A DNA stretch of 64,000 nucleotides from Przewalskia tangutica (Eukaryota > Streptophyta > Magnoliopsida > Solanales > Solanaceae): assembly GCA_029844215.1 (NCBI GenBank), contig CM056732.1:21933501-21997500 (forward strand). The letters are read 5' to 3'. The translations under genes were made by a program, and so were the position numbers. Under the pieces are notes generated by a model, which saw nothing but the letters and a program-made list of their open reading frames with translations, did not search any database and was not told the origin of the DNA. Positions 45,979 through 58,129 of this stretch are shown here, in pieces; positions within the stretch are counted from its first letter, which is position 1, and each line of letters starts with the position of its first letter.

Positions 45979-46501
45979 ATGGTGTTATGTCAGATGGACC
46001 TAGAGGCAGCTTGTTTATTAAATATACATCAGTTTGAATACATAAACCCCATAATTTTAAAGGGATATTGGCCTGAAATTTTATTGCCATAGTTATTTCT
46101 AGTATGTGCATATGTTTCATTTCAGCCACACCATTCTGTTGAGGTGTGTAGGCACATAACTTTTGATGAATGATCCATTGGTTTAAGAAATTGGTCTTAC
46201 ATATTTCATTCACAATTTTAGTTCCATTATCAGTTCTTATAACTTTTATTGTTTTATTAAACTGATTCTGAACATAGGCTAAAAATTTCTTAAGGAATAT
46301 ACACACATCAAATTTCAGTTTGAGCAAGCAGATCCACGTCATTTTTGTATAGTCATCAGCTATGATTGGAAAGTACTTGTGACCATTGTAGGTTTGTGTG
46401 ATATAGGGACCCCACACATCCATATGTACAAGCTCAAAACTGGAAGCACTTTTATTATTGCTTATTATGGAGTCTACACTGTTTTGCACAAGGACAAACA
46501 T
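45905..46501 (-). pseudogene. Copia integrase catalytic core
   Basis: Encodes FELVHMDVWGPYITQTYNGH (first Asp), IKVIRTDNGTKIVNEI (second Asp) and YTPQQNGVAEMKHMHILE (catalytic Glu region), 198 aa without a stop. The family inserts element cDNA. The frame is interrupted on both sides. Confidence 0.9.
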
Positions 46502-46532
46502 TACATTTGTTCACAATACTTGCTATAACATC

Positions 46533-47012
46533 CTATTTAGCTCTAATTAGCCTACTCAGTATTGTACTAGATGTATGTCCACATCTTCTATGCCACAACA
46601 ATATATCTTCCTCTGAGATTGAAGTAGGTGTAGGTTCTTTATTTTCTGTCACACTTATTCCTATTTTGACTTGATCATTAGAAGGTCTTGATGAGTTCTG
46701 GTTTACTAACATGTATAGGTCATCTTGTACTCTACCAATCTCTTTCACCCTCCCACTGTAGAGATCCTGAAATACACAAAAATCAGGAAAGAATATAGCT
46801 ACACATTGTAATTCTTTTGTAAACTGAGACACAAACATTAGATTAAACTTGAACTGAGGTAGGTAGAACACATTTTTAAGTGTACTTCTATTAGAGATAG
46901 TACTAGAACCAGTATGAGTCACATTTACCATATCCCCATTAGGTAAGTGTACCTTTTTTGAGCTATTATTCATTCTAGTGGCTTTATTCAACATTTCAAT
47001 ATCAGACACCAT
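46533..47012 (-). pseudogene. Copia protease end and GAG-pre-integrase
   Basis: Encodes PNGDMVNVTHTGSSTIS, LKNVFYLPQFKFNLMFVSQF and the zinc-site start LLWHRRCGHTSSTILSRL. The protease active site just upstream (~47030-47080) is garbled, with a short duplication ACCATATGATTAGTTAC at 47007-47040. Confidence 0.85.
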
Positions 47013-47659
47013 ATGATTAGTTACACCATATGATTAGTTACACCATTGTATATAATTCACTATTTGACAATGTTAGCTACAAGTAGAGCTTTGTTAGACA
47101 TCATACCTGTAACATTAGCAGAGGATGACTGAACTGTTGAAGGCTCCTGAGATGTTGACTGCTTGTTTTGATTCAACAGTTGCACAATTTGCTCATACTA
47201 TCCCTTAGAAAACATAGGTGCTCCAGATGTCCAGTTGTTTGTCACCCTTGTATCAGCATCAGTTGATATATCATTCATGTTAATTTCCTGTGTACTTTTC
47301 CAGATTTTTCAGAACTGTTATCATACTCATTCTCCTCAGTAGTATATGTATTGTGAGCAATATGATCTCTTCTTTTTGACTTGAAATGTGGAGGATACCC
47401 CACTACTTTGTAACATGTATCCTTCATTCCTTTGTATGTCTTTTTATCTTGCAAATCTCACAGAACAAGTTAAAATTTCTTTTGTATCTCTGAGTGTTTA
47501 TGCATGTTCCTGAAAACATTGCAGTGGGATCATGTGTTGTATGTTTAAGATCACTTGGTCCTATTCCTAGTAGCCCAACATACTTAGTTGTGACGGATTT
47601 TTGACTCTCATCACTTGTAATCATGGAATAGGCTTTGTTAACAGAAGGTAGTGGTGACA

Positions 47660-48317
47660 TTAATAGAATTTTACTTCTTGCCTACCTATAGTTCTCATTC
47701 AGTCCTATCAAGAACTGATACATCTTTTGCCTTTGAAGATACTCCACAAAATTCTTTGACTTTGGACAACTACAACTGGGAGGTGGTACTAAAGATTGGA
47801 ATTCCACCCAGAGAGTTTTCAGCTTTGAGAAATACTCAGCTACACTTGAATTTCCTTGGTTAAGTGTTGCTATTTCTCTGTGTAAATCATAAGTCCTTGA
47901 GCCATCAACCTTGTCAAACCTTTCTCTAAGATCCTCCCATACTTCATAGGCAGAATCATCATACAATATTCCACTCAACAGACCACTTGACACAGAATTC
48001 ATCAACCATGTCTGCACCACTGCATTCACTCTATCCCATTGATCCCACAATTCTTCTCCATAACTTTCTTTCTTACATTTTTCGTTTACAAAGCCAATCT
48101 TGTTCCTATCAAGTAAAGCTATTTTCATAGACTTATTCCAGAGGGCATAATTTTCTGATCCAAGAAGTTGGAATGATATCAGTGACACCCCACTAACATC
48201 AGAAGATTATAGAAACAGGGGGTGGTTATGGTCAAGAATTGTAGTGATAGAGGTGACTCTTGCACTCTCTCTTGGTAGTGAATGTGTGTCATCACTGTTG
48301 GGACTTTCAGTATTCAT
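47660..48317 (-). pseudogene. Copia gag with one in-frame stop
   Basis: From the ATG at 48317 the frame reads MNTESPNSDD, DHNHPLFL, stop (TAA near 48210), then LLGSENYALWNKSMKIALLD, QTWLMNSVSSGLLSGILYDD, AYEVWEDLRERFDKVDGSR and YFSKLKTLWVEFQSL. This is a standard UBN2-type copia gag. One stop breaks an otherwise continuous ~200-aa frame. Confidence 0.9.
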
Positions 48318-48706
48318 TTTGGAGGACTCAGAACTAGAATTTTAAGTAGATATAGCGATGAATAACTTGATCAAAATTTTCCAAACAAGATATCAGTTCT
48401 TGACTCTTGAGTTTTATCAGTAAAATCAATATATGTTTAATATTGTTCTTGCAGGACAACTTTCTGGATTTGAAACCAAATTCTTATAGACTTTAGAGAT
48501 TCAGAAACAAGAAGTAAGAATCAAGAAGGGAAAACGATTACTGCAGTGACATTTGCAACAAAGTAAGCAATATACAATAATATACAGAATATACAAAAGT
48601 GCTAAGAACAGAAAAACAGAAGCTATACAGAATTAGGGTTATAGAGATAACCAGAATGCATTGATTTGATTCATAATAGGCTGCGGAAGTGTTGTAGTTA
48701 GGACCT

Positions 48707-48718
48707 GCTCAGATACCA
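48707..48718 (-). other. Primer-binding site of the antisense copia element
   Basis: Minus-strand TGGTATCTGAGC directly follows the LTR end; it matches the initiator tRNA-Met type with one mismatch. Confidence 0.85.
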
Positions 48719-49102
48719 TGTTGAATATCATCATACCTTCAACATATGTCCATACATGATAGATCTAAGGCCATCGATACACTCGACAGAGAAGGAGGAA
48801 GATGTAAGTAAAGAAGAAAAAGAGAAGCAACATGCAGAGATAGAAAATAAATGAAGAAGATGAAGCATTGGTAAGTTGTATTCTTATTAATTGTAATTAG
48901 TACATTATGTAGTCTATTTATAGATATAAGATATGAGCTTGTAGAGTCAAATGTTAGTTAATTAGTTGTATAACTTCTGTAACAACTTCTAATATAAAAC
49001 TAACTTCTTCTAACTAACTTGATACTTTGTAACTTCTTCTAACTAATTCTCGTATTCTCTACAACTCTGCGCTTGTAAATATGTAAAAGATCAATCTCAA
49101 CA
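48719..49102 (-). mobile_element. 5' LTR of the antisense copia element
   Basis: On the minus strand it starts TGTTGAGATTG at 49102 and ends GATATTCAACA at 48719; 384 bp with matching TGTTGA/TCAACA ends. TATAAATAG on the minus strand near 48915 is a plausible promoter box. It lies ~0.9 kb upstream of the BRX-like gene and points away from it. The partner 3' LTR was not found. Confidence 0.85.
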
Positions 49103-50028
49103 TCATCAGGTTATAACATTTTTTGTGATATATTTATCCAGAGAAAAGTACAGACCACAAGCTTATGATTGATATCATATGTTGTTCATCCGATGAGATT
49201 GCGAACTTTCTCATTTCCAAGAAGCTTCGACACCTCTTCTTTTTCAGATATACTTGTTCTGAATACTATTAATTTGATAGTGATATAAAATTAAGAACAT
49301 TAAACTTAATTGACTTGGATAACTAAATCTCTTTTAATTTTATGGTTTTTAAATATGTCACGTGGGATATAAAAATTAAAGAGTGACAAAATAAGAGATG
49401 AAATATTTTTTAAAACAGACTAAAAAGAAAAATACAAATTTAAATTTTATTTAGAAAGTGTATTTTAATTCTTACACACCATAAATTTAAACTAATCAAA
49501 TTAGTAAATTTCAAAGCTAATGATTAAAAAGAAAAGTTCGTACCTGTAAGTATACTTTTGTCCGGTAGATGGTAACACCGATTGGCAATCTTTTCAAACT
49601 CAAAAATGATATATATATATATATATATAATAAAGGGGACCCTACAGCCTTAAAGCAAAGACTAGTAAACAAAGTTCCAAATTCTTCATCTTCAAGCTCC
49701 TTAGCTTCATCACATTGTTTCTCTTCCCTTAATTCTGAACCATCCATGTGTACAACTGGTACTCAATTTTGTTTTTCTTTTTTCTTATTATTGTTAGTTT
49801 AAGTTTAGAATAAATTAAATGATTTAGTTGACTGTTGCTCCAAGGGGTGTCTTAATTAACGTTAATCTCTTTGATGGCGCAATTTAAGGGAAGGCATTAA
49901 AAGTGCCTTATTACTCTCATATTCAATATTTCTTCATACCCTTCTCTTCCAATTTCTTCAATTTCCTTACATTTACTGTACGTGCTTATAATTTCAATTT
50001 CTTTTTGTAATTTTGATTGTATAGAGAG
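49103..50028 (+). promoter_or_regulatory. Upstream region of the BRX-like gene
   Basis: No coding homology. It includes an (AT)n tract at ~49609-49630 and a pyrimidine-rich stretch (TCTTCC, TTTCTTC) close to the gene typical of 5' leaders. The transcription start cannot be fixed from sequence. Confidence 0.4.
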
Positions 50029-53000
50029 ATGCTTACGTGCATAGCTCGTTCCAAGCAACCGAGCGATGATTCGCTTGATCAACCTGACAAATTCAATCCA
50101 AATGCTGCTCCGCCCAATAAACAAGCCGTTAAAACACTCACTTCTCAGGTACATACATTTTTCATATATTATATACTTCTGTAACTCATTGTTTGTATAG
50201 GAATCAGGACAAAGTTTCATTTAATTTCTACATCTGGTCACTCGACTAGTACCTCTTATCTCATGAAGTCACATTTTTTCTTTGATTTCACTTTTCTTAA
50301 ATAAAGAAAGTGACTTTCTGAATAACTATTAGTTGAGGGAATAATCGAATTGTGATCCGCAACTAGTTGATTTCTCGTATGATCACTCAAACAATAATTA
50401 TTATCTCATAGAGTTACATTTCTTCATAATTATAATTTTCTTAAATAAAGAAAATGACTTTCTGAATTACTATTAGTTGACTGAGAAATCAAACTCTTTG
50501 TATGTATATATTCTGAAACTGGACTAAATGGGTTCATCAATTTTATGGTTGGTAGATAAAGGACATGGCATTGAAAGCATCAGGAGCATACAAGCAGTGT
50601 AGTCCGTGTGCGACGACTCAACCGACTCTCCGAAAAAACGGAAGCCAGAACGACTCATCGGACTCAGCGTCGTTGGATAAATTCCGGTGGTCTTACAAGA
50701 GAACAGGGAGTTCGAGTTCCAGCTCAACGGCGGGTAGGAAGGAACTGGAGGCCAGGCTGAAAGGGATATCGAGCGGGGAAGTTACGCCGGTATCGGCGTC
50801 AGCGAGTGGGCGGCGAATTGAACCGGTCGTCTTCGTTGCAGAAAGCGAGCCCAAAGAGTGGGTGGCTCAAGTCGAACCGGGTGTTCTCATCACTTTCGTT
50901 TCGTTGCCACGTGGCGGAAATGATCTCAAGCGCATTCGATTCAGGTACTCTTTGAGGAAATTTTTAATTAAAGATAACTGTTAAAAACATATCTAAACGA
51001 GTATTATTTTTTTCACGGATTTGACACTAAAGTATTATTTTTTCATTGATTTATACTCTAATGGGAAAAGGGTTAAATATACCCTAAAACTTAGGTAAAT
51101 GGATCATATATATCCTAAGTCAAAGTATGATGTCATATATACCCTAAAACGTTAGTAAATTGATCATATATACCTTTTTTTAACGGACGGAACAAGTGGC
51201 TGCCACGTCCTCCGCTGGACAGAGAATTCGCCACTGCTACAGTGATTTCGGCCACTGCTATAGTGAATCCGGCACCACAGGTATCCATTGAAAGTGAGGC
51301 TTACACCATTAGCTTCATCTCTCCAAGCCCGTCATTTCCATATCAATTACACCCGTCGATTCAACATATAAAGCCGTCAATTTCAGATCGAAAAACCAGA
51401 GCTGCGGTATGTTTTACGCATTTTCCGGCCACCTGAGAGAGTATCGACGGTGGTGGTTTATACCATTGTGACCACCATCTCAAAGCGGTCACGTACATAA
51501 CAACACCGTCCACCTATTCAACCCAGATCATCCCAACGACCAAACCGTCGTTCAGTGAAACCCTAGGCGCATCTTTCACAATTCCGGTCACCACCGCTAA
51601 AATCGAGCTCCGTCGGTGGTACCACTGTATTTGTCTTGGTCTTAGTTACCATTTGCACCCAGACCCGTGCCTTAATTCATCGCAAATCGATTTTCACCAT
51701 TATTGAAAAATTTCGTCGGGGTCAATGTCGTCCAAAAATGATGAAATCGAATGTGTTGGGTAATATAGACGTGTAGAGGGTGACGAGACGAGACTTTTGG
51801 TATAAGACTCGTCGGCGTTGGCTCGATGTGGTGCCGGAATCACTGTAGCAGTGGCCGGAATCATTGTAGCAGTGACGAATTCTCTGTCCAGCGGATGACG
51901 TGGCAGCCACGTGTCCAGTTCGTTAAAAAAGGGTATATATGATCCATTTACTAACGTTTTAGAGTATATATGACCCCATATTTTGACTTAGGGTATATAT
52001 GATTCATTTACCTAAGTTTTAGGGTATATTTAACCCTTTTCCCTACTCTAATTATTAGTTGTTCAATTTTTATGTATTAAAATACAGATCAACTATTTGT
52101 TATTCTTTTTTCGTAAAGATAACAACGGATAGTTAAAGGGTGTTTTAATTCATAGATAATGATAGTTCATGTAGTAAAAAGTAATAATTAATAATTAAGG
52201 TATGAAACGCGGGAAAAAAATTATTCATTGCGTTTTTTATTATTAATCCTTTTAATTGTTATACTAATTATCAGAAAATTTGTCTTAGTAGCTTTATTAT
52301 TATTTCTGTTATTCATGAGTGGCGAACCATTACTTGGTACTTAATTCGATTTAATACTTTTGTTGGAACATTGTTATTATTTATTCTCTTTGATGGAGTA
52401 GCAACTTTATAGCCGTCTATATCTTATAGGTCAGACGACTGTTAGTGGAATTTATTCACACTAGGGAAGTACTTTGGAATTTCATTTCTTTTTTTCCCCT
52501 CATTAGATGGTAAAGAACATATTTTGGAATTTCTCTTGGTTGTCAATACTTCTTAAAAAGTGCTCTTAAACCACTTAAAGTAAAATATTAGGATACATTT
52601 CTTGACTACAAAAAGGAGAATAGTAGGCGTGGTTGCTAAAGATATTATTATTCCGAATAAAAGATCATTACCCAAGTTAAACTCTAAGGGGTGGTTTTGT
52701 TCGAAAACAAATCATGCTATGTTGAGATTACTTATTTTTGAATTATTTTTATTGATTGTTTGATATGTTACATTAAAAGTAACATACATTGCATAATTTT
52801 TAAAAAGAAAAAATTTATTTATAATCGCGAGATAACTTATTTCATCATATGTCATGTATAAGTTATACCATTACTATTTTTATGTGGTTAGTTGACAGTT
52901 CCTTTCAAGTTTCAAACCCAAATTATGTGGTTAGGCGAGTAAATAAATGTGGGTATTGTTATCGTCAGACGTCAATATTGGCAACAGTTTATGGTCAAGG

Positions 53001-56000
53001 TTACATCAAAGAGCAATCTTGCAAAAAGTTTACCTGTGATTATTACCAAAAGAAAGCGTGCTAAAAGTAAAATTTGACTCCCCACCCAAATATCACCTGT
53101 TTTAACCTCTGTTCATACACATAAATTAGTAGGTGCTAGTGGTAATTATGCCTCTGATCATGAAAAAAAAACAGGGCAACAAGAAAATAAGATTCCTTTC
53201 AAATTAAAGTCTAAAAAGGAAAAATATCATCAAGCACTTTGGTGGGCCTGTTTTGATTGTGTTGGCAAAAACCTTTTATTAACATTGTCGTCTTGTCGGG
53301 AGTTGCCCACCCCCTTTCACTTTCAATCTTGATCATGAGTAGTTCTTCCATTTTGTCATCATGTAAGTATTTGGGTGTCAAGGTTTTGTCTGTCAAGAGT
53401 CGAGAACAATTATTCACACTTGGTCTGCCACTACATAACTGGTGTGAGTGAGTCGGAGCTAATATTTTCACGAAGAGGGTTCAAAATATGAAGAAGTAAA
53501 TATATAAAGAAGTTAAAAAGAGTTCAACATCTACCTATATGCATAAAAAATAATTTTAATCATGTATAAATATTGTAATTTTACGTCAAAGGAGGTTCTG
53601 AACCCCCTTGGCCCTATTTGGCTCCGCCGCGAGTGACTTTAAATTTGGCTTCTAATGGAGGAACAAGACTTCTGAACTGTCACTTTCTTGTTCTTATCGA
53701 CATCACAACGTAAATAGTGACAGCCATTTAGGCGTGGAATATCACCAGTAGAAAAGTCTATGTTAAGGTTGTAATGCTAGAAAGTGGGAGCCAAGACTTT
53801 GCAATTGAATACTGTAGGCCTCATCTTAGTGTAATCCGTGCATCACAAGATTTGTGATAAGAGTCTAACCTTCCTAATTATCATAAAAAATAAAATTCAT
53901 ATACAAAATACGATTGTGATAGAGTTGATCAATCATTGTTGAACAGTATCTCTTAATAATCTGTTCAATGACCTGTGAGTCACTATCCATACCCGTGAAA
54001 TAAAATTAATCATTCTCTTGGTTGGTGAAGGATAGGATGTCCTCTAAGCAAAGTCAAAGGCTATGCATTTTATCCATGCATTAAAGCCAGTTTTTGAGTT
54101 ATCGGTCCCCTTAAATTATGAAGGGAATCCTCTTTGTCTAAAAGCTTGTGTGAGTGGTAGGCCATGAAAGAGAGCACTTTCTCCATAACATAATCTACTA
54201 ATTAAATCACTTGCTATAATGTCTTTAGGAATTTTGACCGCCAGACTATGGCTAATTTAGTTTTCTTTCTTTTGTTTCCCACTTCTCCATTTCTACCTTC
54301 TTACTGTAACCATAATTTTCACGTAGAAATAATTACTACTTCCTTTTTTCCAATTTATGTGACGATATTTGACTGTATACATAGTTTAAAAATGAAAAAC
54401 AAAACTTTTAAAACTTACGGTCTAAAATAAATCATAGATTATTTGTGTGACTATAAATATCTAGTTAAGGGTAAAATGAAAAGTTTGAAATCAAATTATT
54501 ACTACTATATATAGAAAAGTTTCATTCCTTTTTAAACTGACTAAAAATAGTGTCACATAAATTGGACGGGACGAGTAATAATCTAAACATTCAGCTTGTA
54601 TGGTTTCAGCTTAGCAGGTGCCTTGAAGGTGCATTGCATAAACCACAATGCCCATGATGCAAAAAAAACAACCAATGAACTTATCATGTCTGGAAAAAAA
54701 GTCCTGTTACCTCATATACGTTCACTTTACAACAACGTGTGGTATAACAAAACTTTAAGAAAATGAAAAGGAGGAGCTTATGTATGTGCTATTAACGGAA
54801 AAATATAGTTGCATGTTCCAAATTAAGGATTTTCTGAATAGATCACAGATGAAGCGGGATTTCTGATTCATGGTTATTTGTTATAATAGTCGAGAAATGT
54901 TTAATAAATACCAAGCTCAAAGGTGGTGGTCAGAGAATTGTGAGAAGGTAATGGAGCTTTATAATGTCCAAAGGTTGAATCGCCAAGCCTTTCCCCTGCC
55001 AACACCTCCAAGATCTGAAGACGAGGTACACATATAATTCCTGCTTCATGGTGTTTAAGTATATATGTTAAATATCTGTTCTTTTATATTAGTCCATTTT
55101 CCCTTTATCATGAATATCAATTCTTCATTCTTTTATAGAGTTCAAAAATCGAATCCATCGAAGACAGTCCTGTGACACCCCCACTCAGTAAAGAACGACT
55201 ACCCCGTACGTTGTTCCGTCCAATGTATTCATCTTCAGATTCTCTTGAACTACACTCGACCCATTCTCGCTATAATTATGATTCTTGCGGTGTCTCCTCA
55301 ACTCCAAAACTCTCAAGCATCAGTGGAACGAAGACAGAGATATCATCAATGGATGCCTCTATTAGGACTAGCACATCAAGAGATGCAGATCGCTCTGGAG
55401 AGCTATCCATCAGTAATGCCAGCGATCTTGAAACTGAATGGGTTGAACAAGATGAGCATGGGGTTTACATTACTATAAGAGCGCTACCAGATGGCAGAAG
55501 AGAACTCAAACGTGTCAGATTCAGGTTAGTTTCATCTCACCATTTAGCCAACTAAAACAGGCATATTTGCTAGCAATAGCACAATTATTTCAAGTTACAT
55601 CTTCTTAAATGACCTAAGGATAATGATGTGAGGGGAATATGGACCTACTAGGCAAGCATAGTTATGCAGGTGGACCTATAACAATTCTGTCAAAATTATT
55701 GCCTCAAAATGCTATTATTACAGTTGCACCTCTGTCAATTTTGATAATAAGACCAGCAACAACATACCCAATTACACAAGTGGGGTCTGGAGAGGGTAGA
55801 GTGTACGAAAATCTTACCCCTACCTTGGGAGGTAGAGAGGTTGTCTCCGAAAGACCCTCGGCACAAATAATAAGCACTAGACCATTCTCAGTAAAGTTTT
55901 CATCATAACATGCTTGATGAAATGTTGGTTTGTGTAGATGTATTTCACATACATGTTTAACTTCTTACACATTTTTATAATTCTTTGATAGTAAGAAGAA

Positions 56001-56261
56001 AAACGTATAGAGAGAACTGCACTAATTATATGCCAATGGGGACACTCCATATTTTCCTGTATGCATTGTCTTAATGACATGGTCTTTGAGCTACTGTTGC
56101 TACTTCTTCTGCCTCTATTTGTTCTCATTGTATGTCCTTTATGATTGAGACTGATATAAGCTTATGCATGTCGACACAGCCGAGAAAAATTTGGAGAAGT
56201 GCATGCCAGGTTATGGTGGGAAGAGAATCGTGCTAGGATACACAAACAATACCTGGGATGA
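50029..56261 (+). CDS. BRXL: BREVIS RADIX-like protein, five exons, 370 aa
   Basis: Exons: 50029-50148, 50556-50944, 54890-55025, 55139-55524, 56180-56261, all with GT-AG introns and matching phases; stop TGA at 56259. The protein starts MLTCIARSKQ, the conserved BRX N-terminus whose Cys-4 is a membrane-anchoring (palmitoylation) candidate, followed by QIKDMALKASGAYKQC (res. 40-55). BRX domain 1 is at res. ~141-200 (EWVAQVEPGVLITFVSLPRG, RWWSENCEKVMELYNVQ), domain 2 at ~315-370 (EWVEQDEHGVYITIRALPDG, RLWWEENRARIHKQYL). Both are split at the same place, after RIRF/RVRF, by phase-2 introns. A Ser-rich linker (res. ~216-310) joins them. BRX proteins are plant regulators of root vascular growth or organ angle, acting at the plasma membrane. 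The MLTCIARSK start is closest to BRXL3/BRXL4 types from memory. Length is normal and the gene looks intact. Confidence 0.95.
50222..50510. repeat. Imperfect ~125-bp direct repeat in intron 1
   Basis: TTCTTAAATAAAGAAAGTGACTTTCTGAATAACTATTAGTTGA-like sequence occurs at ~50295-50335 and ~50440-50480, each with a preceding CTCAT..AGTTACATTT-type block. It looks like a local duplication. Confidence 0.6.
51063..52043. mobile_element. Non-autonomous Mutator-like element in intron 2, possible Pack-MULE
   Basis: Identical 9-bp flanks TACTCTAAT (51054-51062 and 52044-52052) and ~220-bp inverted ends (GGGAAAAGGGTTAAATATA... to 51282; mirror 51824-52043) are the marks of a Mutator-like element. It is 981 bp and encodes no transposase. 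The ~540-bp inside is richer in G+C than the intron, with CCGTCG, CCGGCCACC and CACCGCTAAAATCGAGC blocks, which suggests a captured gene fragment, but the source is not recognised. Frames such as 51242-51436 (+) are short. Confidence 0.95.
52053..53443. other. Intron 2 sequence, nothing recognised
   Basis: AT-rich intronic DNA. No exon-like conserved block or clear terminal repeat. Confidence 0.5.
53452..53628. mobile_element. hAT-like MITE in intron 2 (probable)
   Basis: Ends GTCGGAGCTAATATTTT and CCCTATTTGGCTCCGCC are inversely related (CGGAGCYAA), with flanks GTGAGTGA and GCGAGTGA (7 of 8 bases). An inner GAGGGTTC / GGTTCTGAACCCCC pair is also seen. This resembles short non-autonomous elements common near Solanaceae genes. 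Confidence 0.55.
54337..54577. mobile_element. Stowaway-type MITE in intron 2
   Basis: TA-flanked ends TACTTCCTTTTTTCCAATTTATGTGAC and GTCACATAAATTGGACGGGACGAGTA are inverted repeats related to the common CTCCCTCCGTCCCAATTTATGTG terminus. Length ~240 bp, no coding capacity. It ends ~310 bp before exon 3. Confidence 0.8.
55752..55866 (-). mobile_element. SINE fragment in intron 4
   Basis: Minus-strand GCCGAGGGTCTTTCGG, ACAACCTCTCTACC, GGTAGGGGTAAGATTTTCGTA and CCCCACTTGTG blocks with a short GTTGTTG tail match the other SINEs. Flanking ATAATAAG repeats could be a weak target duplication. Confidence 0.75.
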
Positions 56262-57197
56262 GAGCGCTTATTATTGCAAATATTGCTACATTTCCTGTTG
56301 GTTGCCAATTAAGGAAATGTTGCCTACTTGGGTGTTGCACTTCTTTGATAATGCTCATAGTATTCATTATATATGTGGAGCCAGAGATTAGTATAAGAGG
56401 AAATATACAAAGAAGAATCTAAGCTCAGTTACCTTTGCCAACAACCACCTAGGTTGTTGACATGTTCTTTCTTTCTTTGTTTTTGTTTAATTTCCTTAGT
56501 GTAAATTATGGTCAGTAAAAGAGGGGGGGCAGAGAAGAAAGTATAGTTTCTTTCTTTTGGTATAGATTGTAAGGGTTGAGAATTTTGATGTTGCGGATAT
56601 ACACAGTCCATGAGAAATCTCCCAATGCTGCTCCTATTTACAAGGAAATTAACGACTGTGTAAAAAGTATATTTGCAGATTTTTTTCTGGTTTGCTAAAA
56701 TACATGAATTTCTATGTCATGCAGCACATCTTGGCTATTTCTCTAGGTTTAATTTTTTTTGTTTTTATATTGCTGTGTAAAGAATCTTACTACTATATTT
56801 GTTAAACTCTGCAAACTTTTCTGCTTGAATTAGAGCTTTGGACTCAAGTAATAAATTGTATGTGGCCCTTCATACAAACCCCTCCAAAACGAACTCTCAG
56901 CTATATAGCTAACTTGTCTCTTTCTCTTTTTGAGGCCCAAAGGTTACACCCCAGGCGTCAAAAGGAATGCCATTGATTAACCATCTATAAAACTAAAAAA
57001 CATGATTATTTATTTGGCGGATATTTATCTGAGCAATGAACATCACATTAACTTTGTCGCGATTATATTGTATTAAATTTTCAATAAACGAGAATACGAG
57101 ATAGCAAAAGAGAGTGAATTGCCAAAATAACATTCTCCGAAAAAATTATTCACAGAATATTTTCTCCCAAAATTAATTTTTATTTTACTACTAATTT
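56262..57197. other. 3' flank of the BRX-like gene
   Basis: Probably holds the 3' untranslated region; AATAAA-like signals (for example AATAAATTG at ~56850) occur. No other gene is recognised. A partial TIR copy related to the next feature lies at ~57112-57180. Confidence 0.5.
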
Positions 57198-57555
57198 TAG
57201 AGTGAATTGCCAAAATAGTACTATCTGAAAAAATTATTTCCAGAATACTATTCTCCCAAAATTAATTCCTATTTTACAACTAACTTTGCCTCATGGATTG
57301 CCAAGTGGATAAAAACATATTAATTAGTATTTAATCAATATTTCACATGTCACATATATTGTAGCAATGCAAATTTATAAGTTTATATTGTACATTTATT
57401 CTATTAGAAAAATTAAAATATATTTTTTCCGTTTATTCTCGGGTCGGATCGACGTGGAATTAATTTTGGGAAAATAATAAAATGAGAATTAATTTTGAAA
57501 AAATAATATTCTTGAAATAATTTTTCAGAGAGTACTATTTTGACAATTCGCTCTA
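57198..57555. mobile_element. MITE with ~75-bp terminal inverted repeats
   Basis: TAGAGTGAATTGCCAAAATAGTACT at the left and its near complement AGTACTATTTTGACAATTCGCTCTA at the right bound a 358-bp AT-rich element. An extra copy of the left end (57112-57180) lies just outside. No clear target duplication was found, so the superfamily is open. Confidence 0.7.
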
Positions 57556-57682
57556 CCAAACGATTCTACGGTTAGTATAACAAAGTTGGACATAAATGGT
57601 ACTCGAATGGATTATATTAGAAATCTCAAAATGGTGTTACATAAAAGATACATGCTTTGTAGAAAAGGAATTTCATATAATC

Positions 57683-57683
<1 letters not shown>

Positions 57684-57712
<29 letters not shown>
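57684..57712. repeat. (TA)n microsatellite
   Basis: Run of TA dinucleotides followed by ATAAAG. Similar tracts occur at ~6957, ~14676, ~31436, ~49609 and ~62675. Confidence 0.9.
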
Positions 57713-57713
<1 letters not shown>

Positions 57714-58029
57714 AAGCGAGGAATAGCAAAGTGACATGGCATGCCTCATAGGCTAAGAAAGGTATTTATCTTTTTTTTTTCTGACATTTTTCTTCATTTT
57801 CCGTATTTTTTAAATAAAACATTAATCATATTTCACACTATTTATTGAGTTTAATTAAATTTTGTAACAACCACATAAAATCATTGTGTATAAATTACTA
57901 CATTAATCATTAATTATTGTATATTCACTGTTTTTCACTTCAGCTACTGATTTGCAAGTCCAACTATTTTGAAAAACTCAAAAGTCATTGTTAACTCTCT
58001 TATTAGTCATGCTAAATGTTCTATGCTAG

Positions 58030-58129
58030 CTTGCCAAGTGTGGTTTACATACCGACGTGTTCTGCGCCATCACACACCGTTTAATTCGCACTGAAGAGAA
58101 GGCCTGCGGGTTCCTTCGTCAACAAAAAA
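58030..58129 (+). mobile_element. 100-bp retroposed sequence with 16-bp target duplication
   Basis: AAATGTTCTATGCTAG occurs perfectly at 58014-58029 and 58130-58145. The insert begins CTTGCCAAGTGTGG, is GC-richer than its surroundings, and ends in an A-run (CAACAAAAAAA). This is the signature of LINE-driven retroposition of a small RNA or SINE. It does not resemble the (TTG)n SINE. CGGGTTCCTTCG near the end is only faintly like a tRNA B box. The parent RNA is not recognised. Confidence 0.8.

Larger units (their letters stand above)
45401..48718 (-). mobile_element. Antisense Ty1-copia element, right part (gag to integrase)
   Basis: Coding pieces in minus order are gag (48317-47660), zinc knuckle CEICKIKRHT (~47450), protease/GAG-pre-integrase (47012-46533), integrase core (46501-45905) and integrase tail (45978-45553). 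The RT half lies at 34335-35231 on the other side of the Tekay-like insertion. WLKDFVTNK-like sequence at ~45430 marks the linker just before the break. Confidence 0.9.

Noticed and set aside
50565..50984. Stand-alone 139-aa gene
   Set aside because: It is exon 2 of the BRX-like gene; the last residues after IRFR are intron read-through.
52640..52860. Possible MITE starting with GGGGTGGTTTTGTTCG
   Set aside because: No matching inverted end or target duplication could be found.
55172..55555. Stand-alone 127-aa gene
   Set aside because: It is exon 4 of the BRX-like gene, read past its splice donor at 55525.
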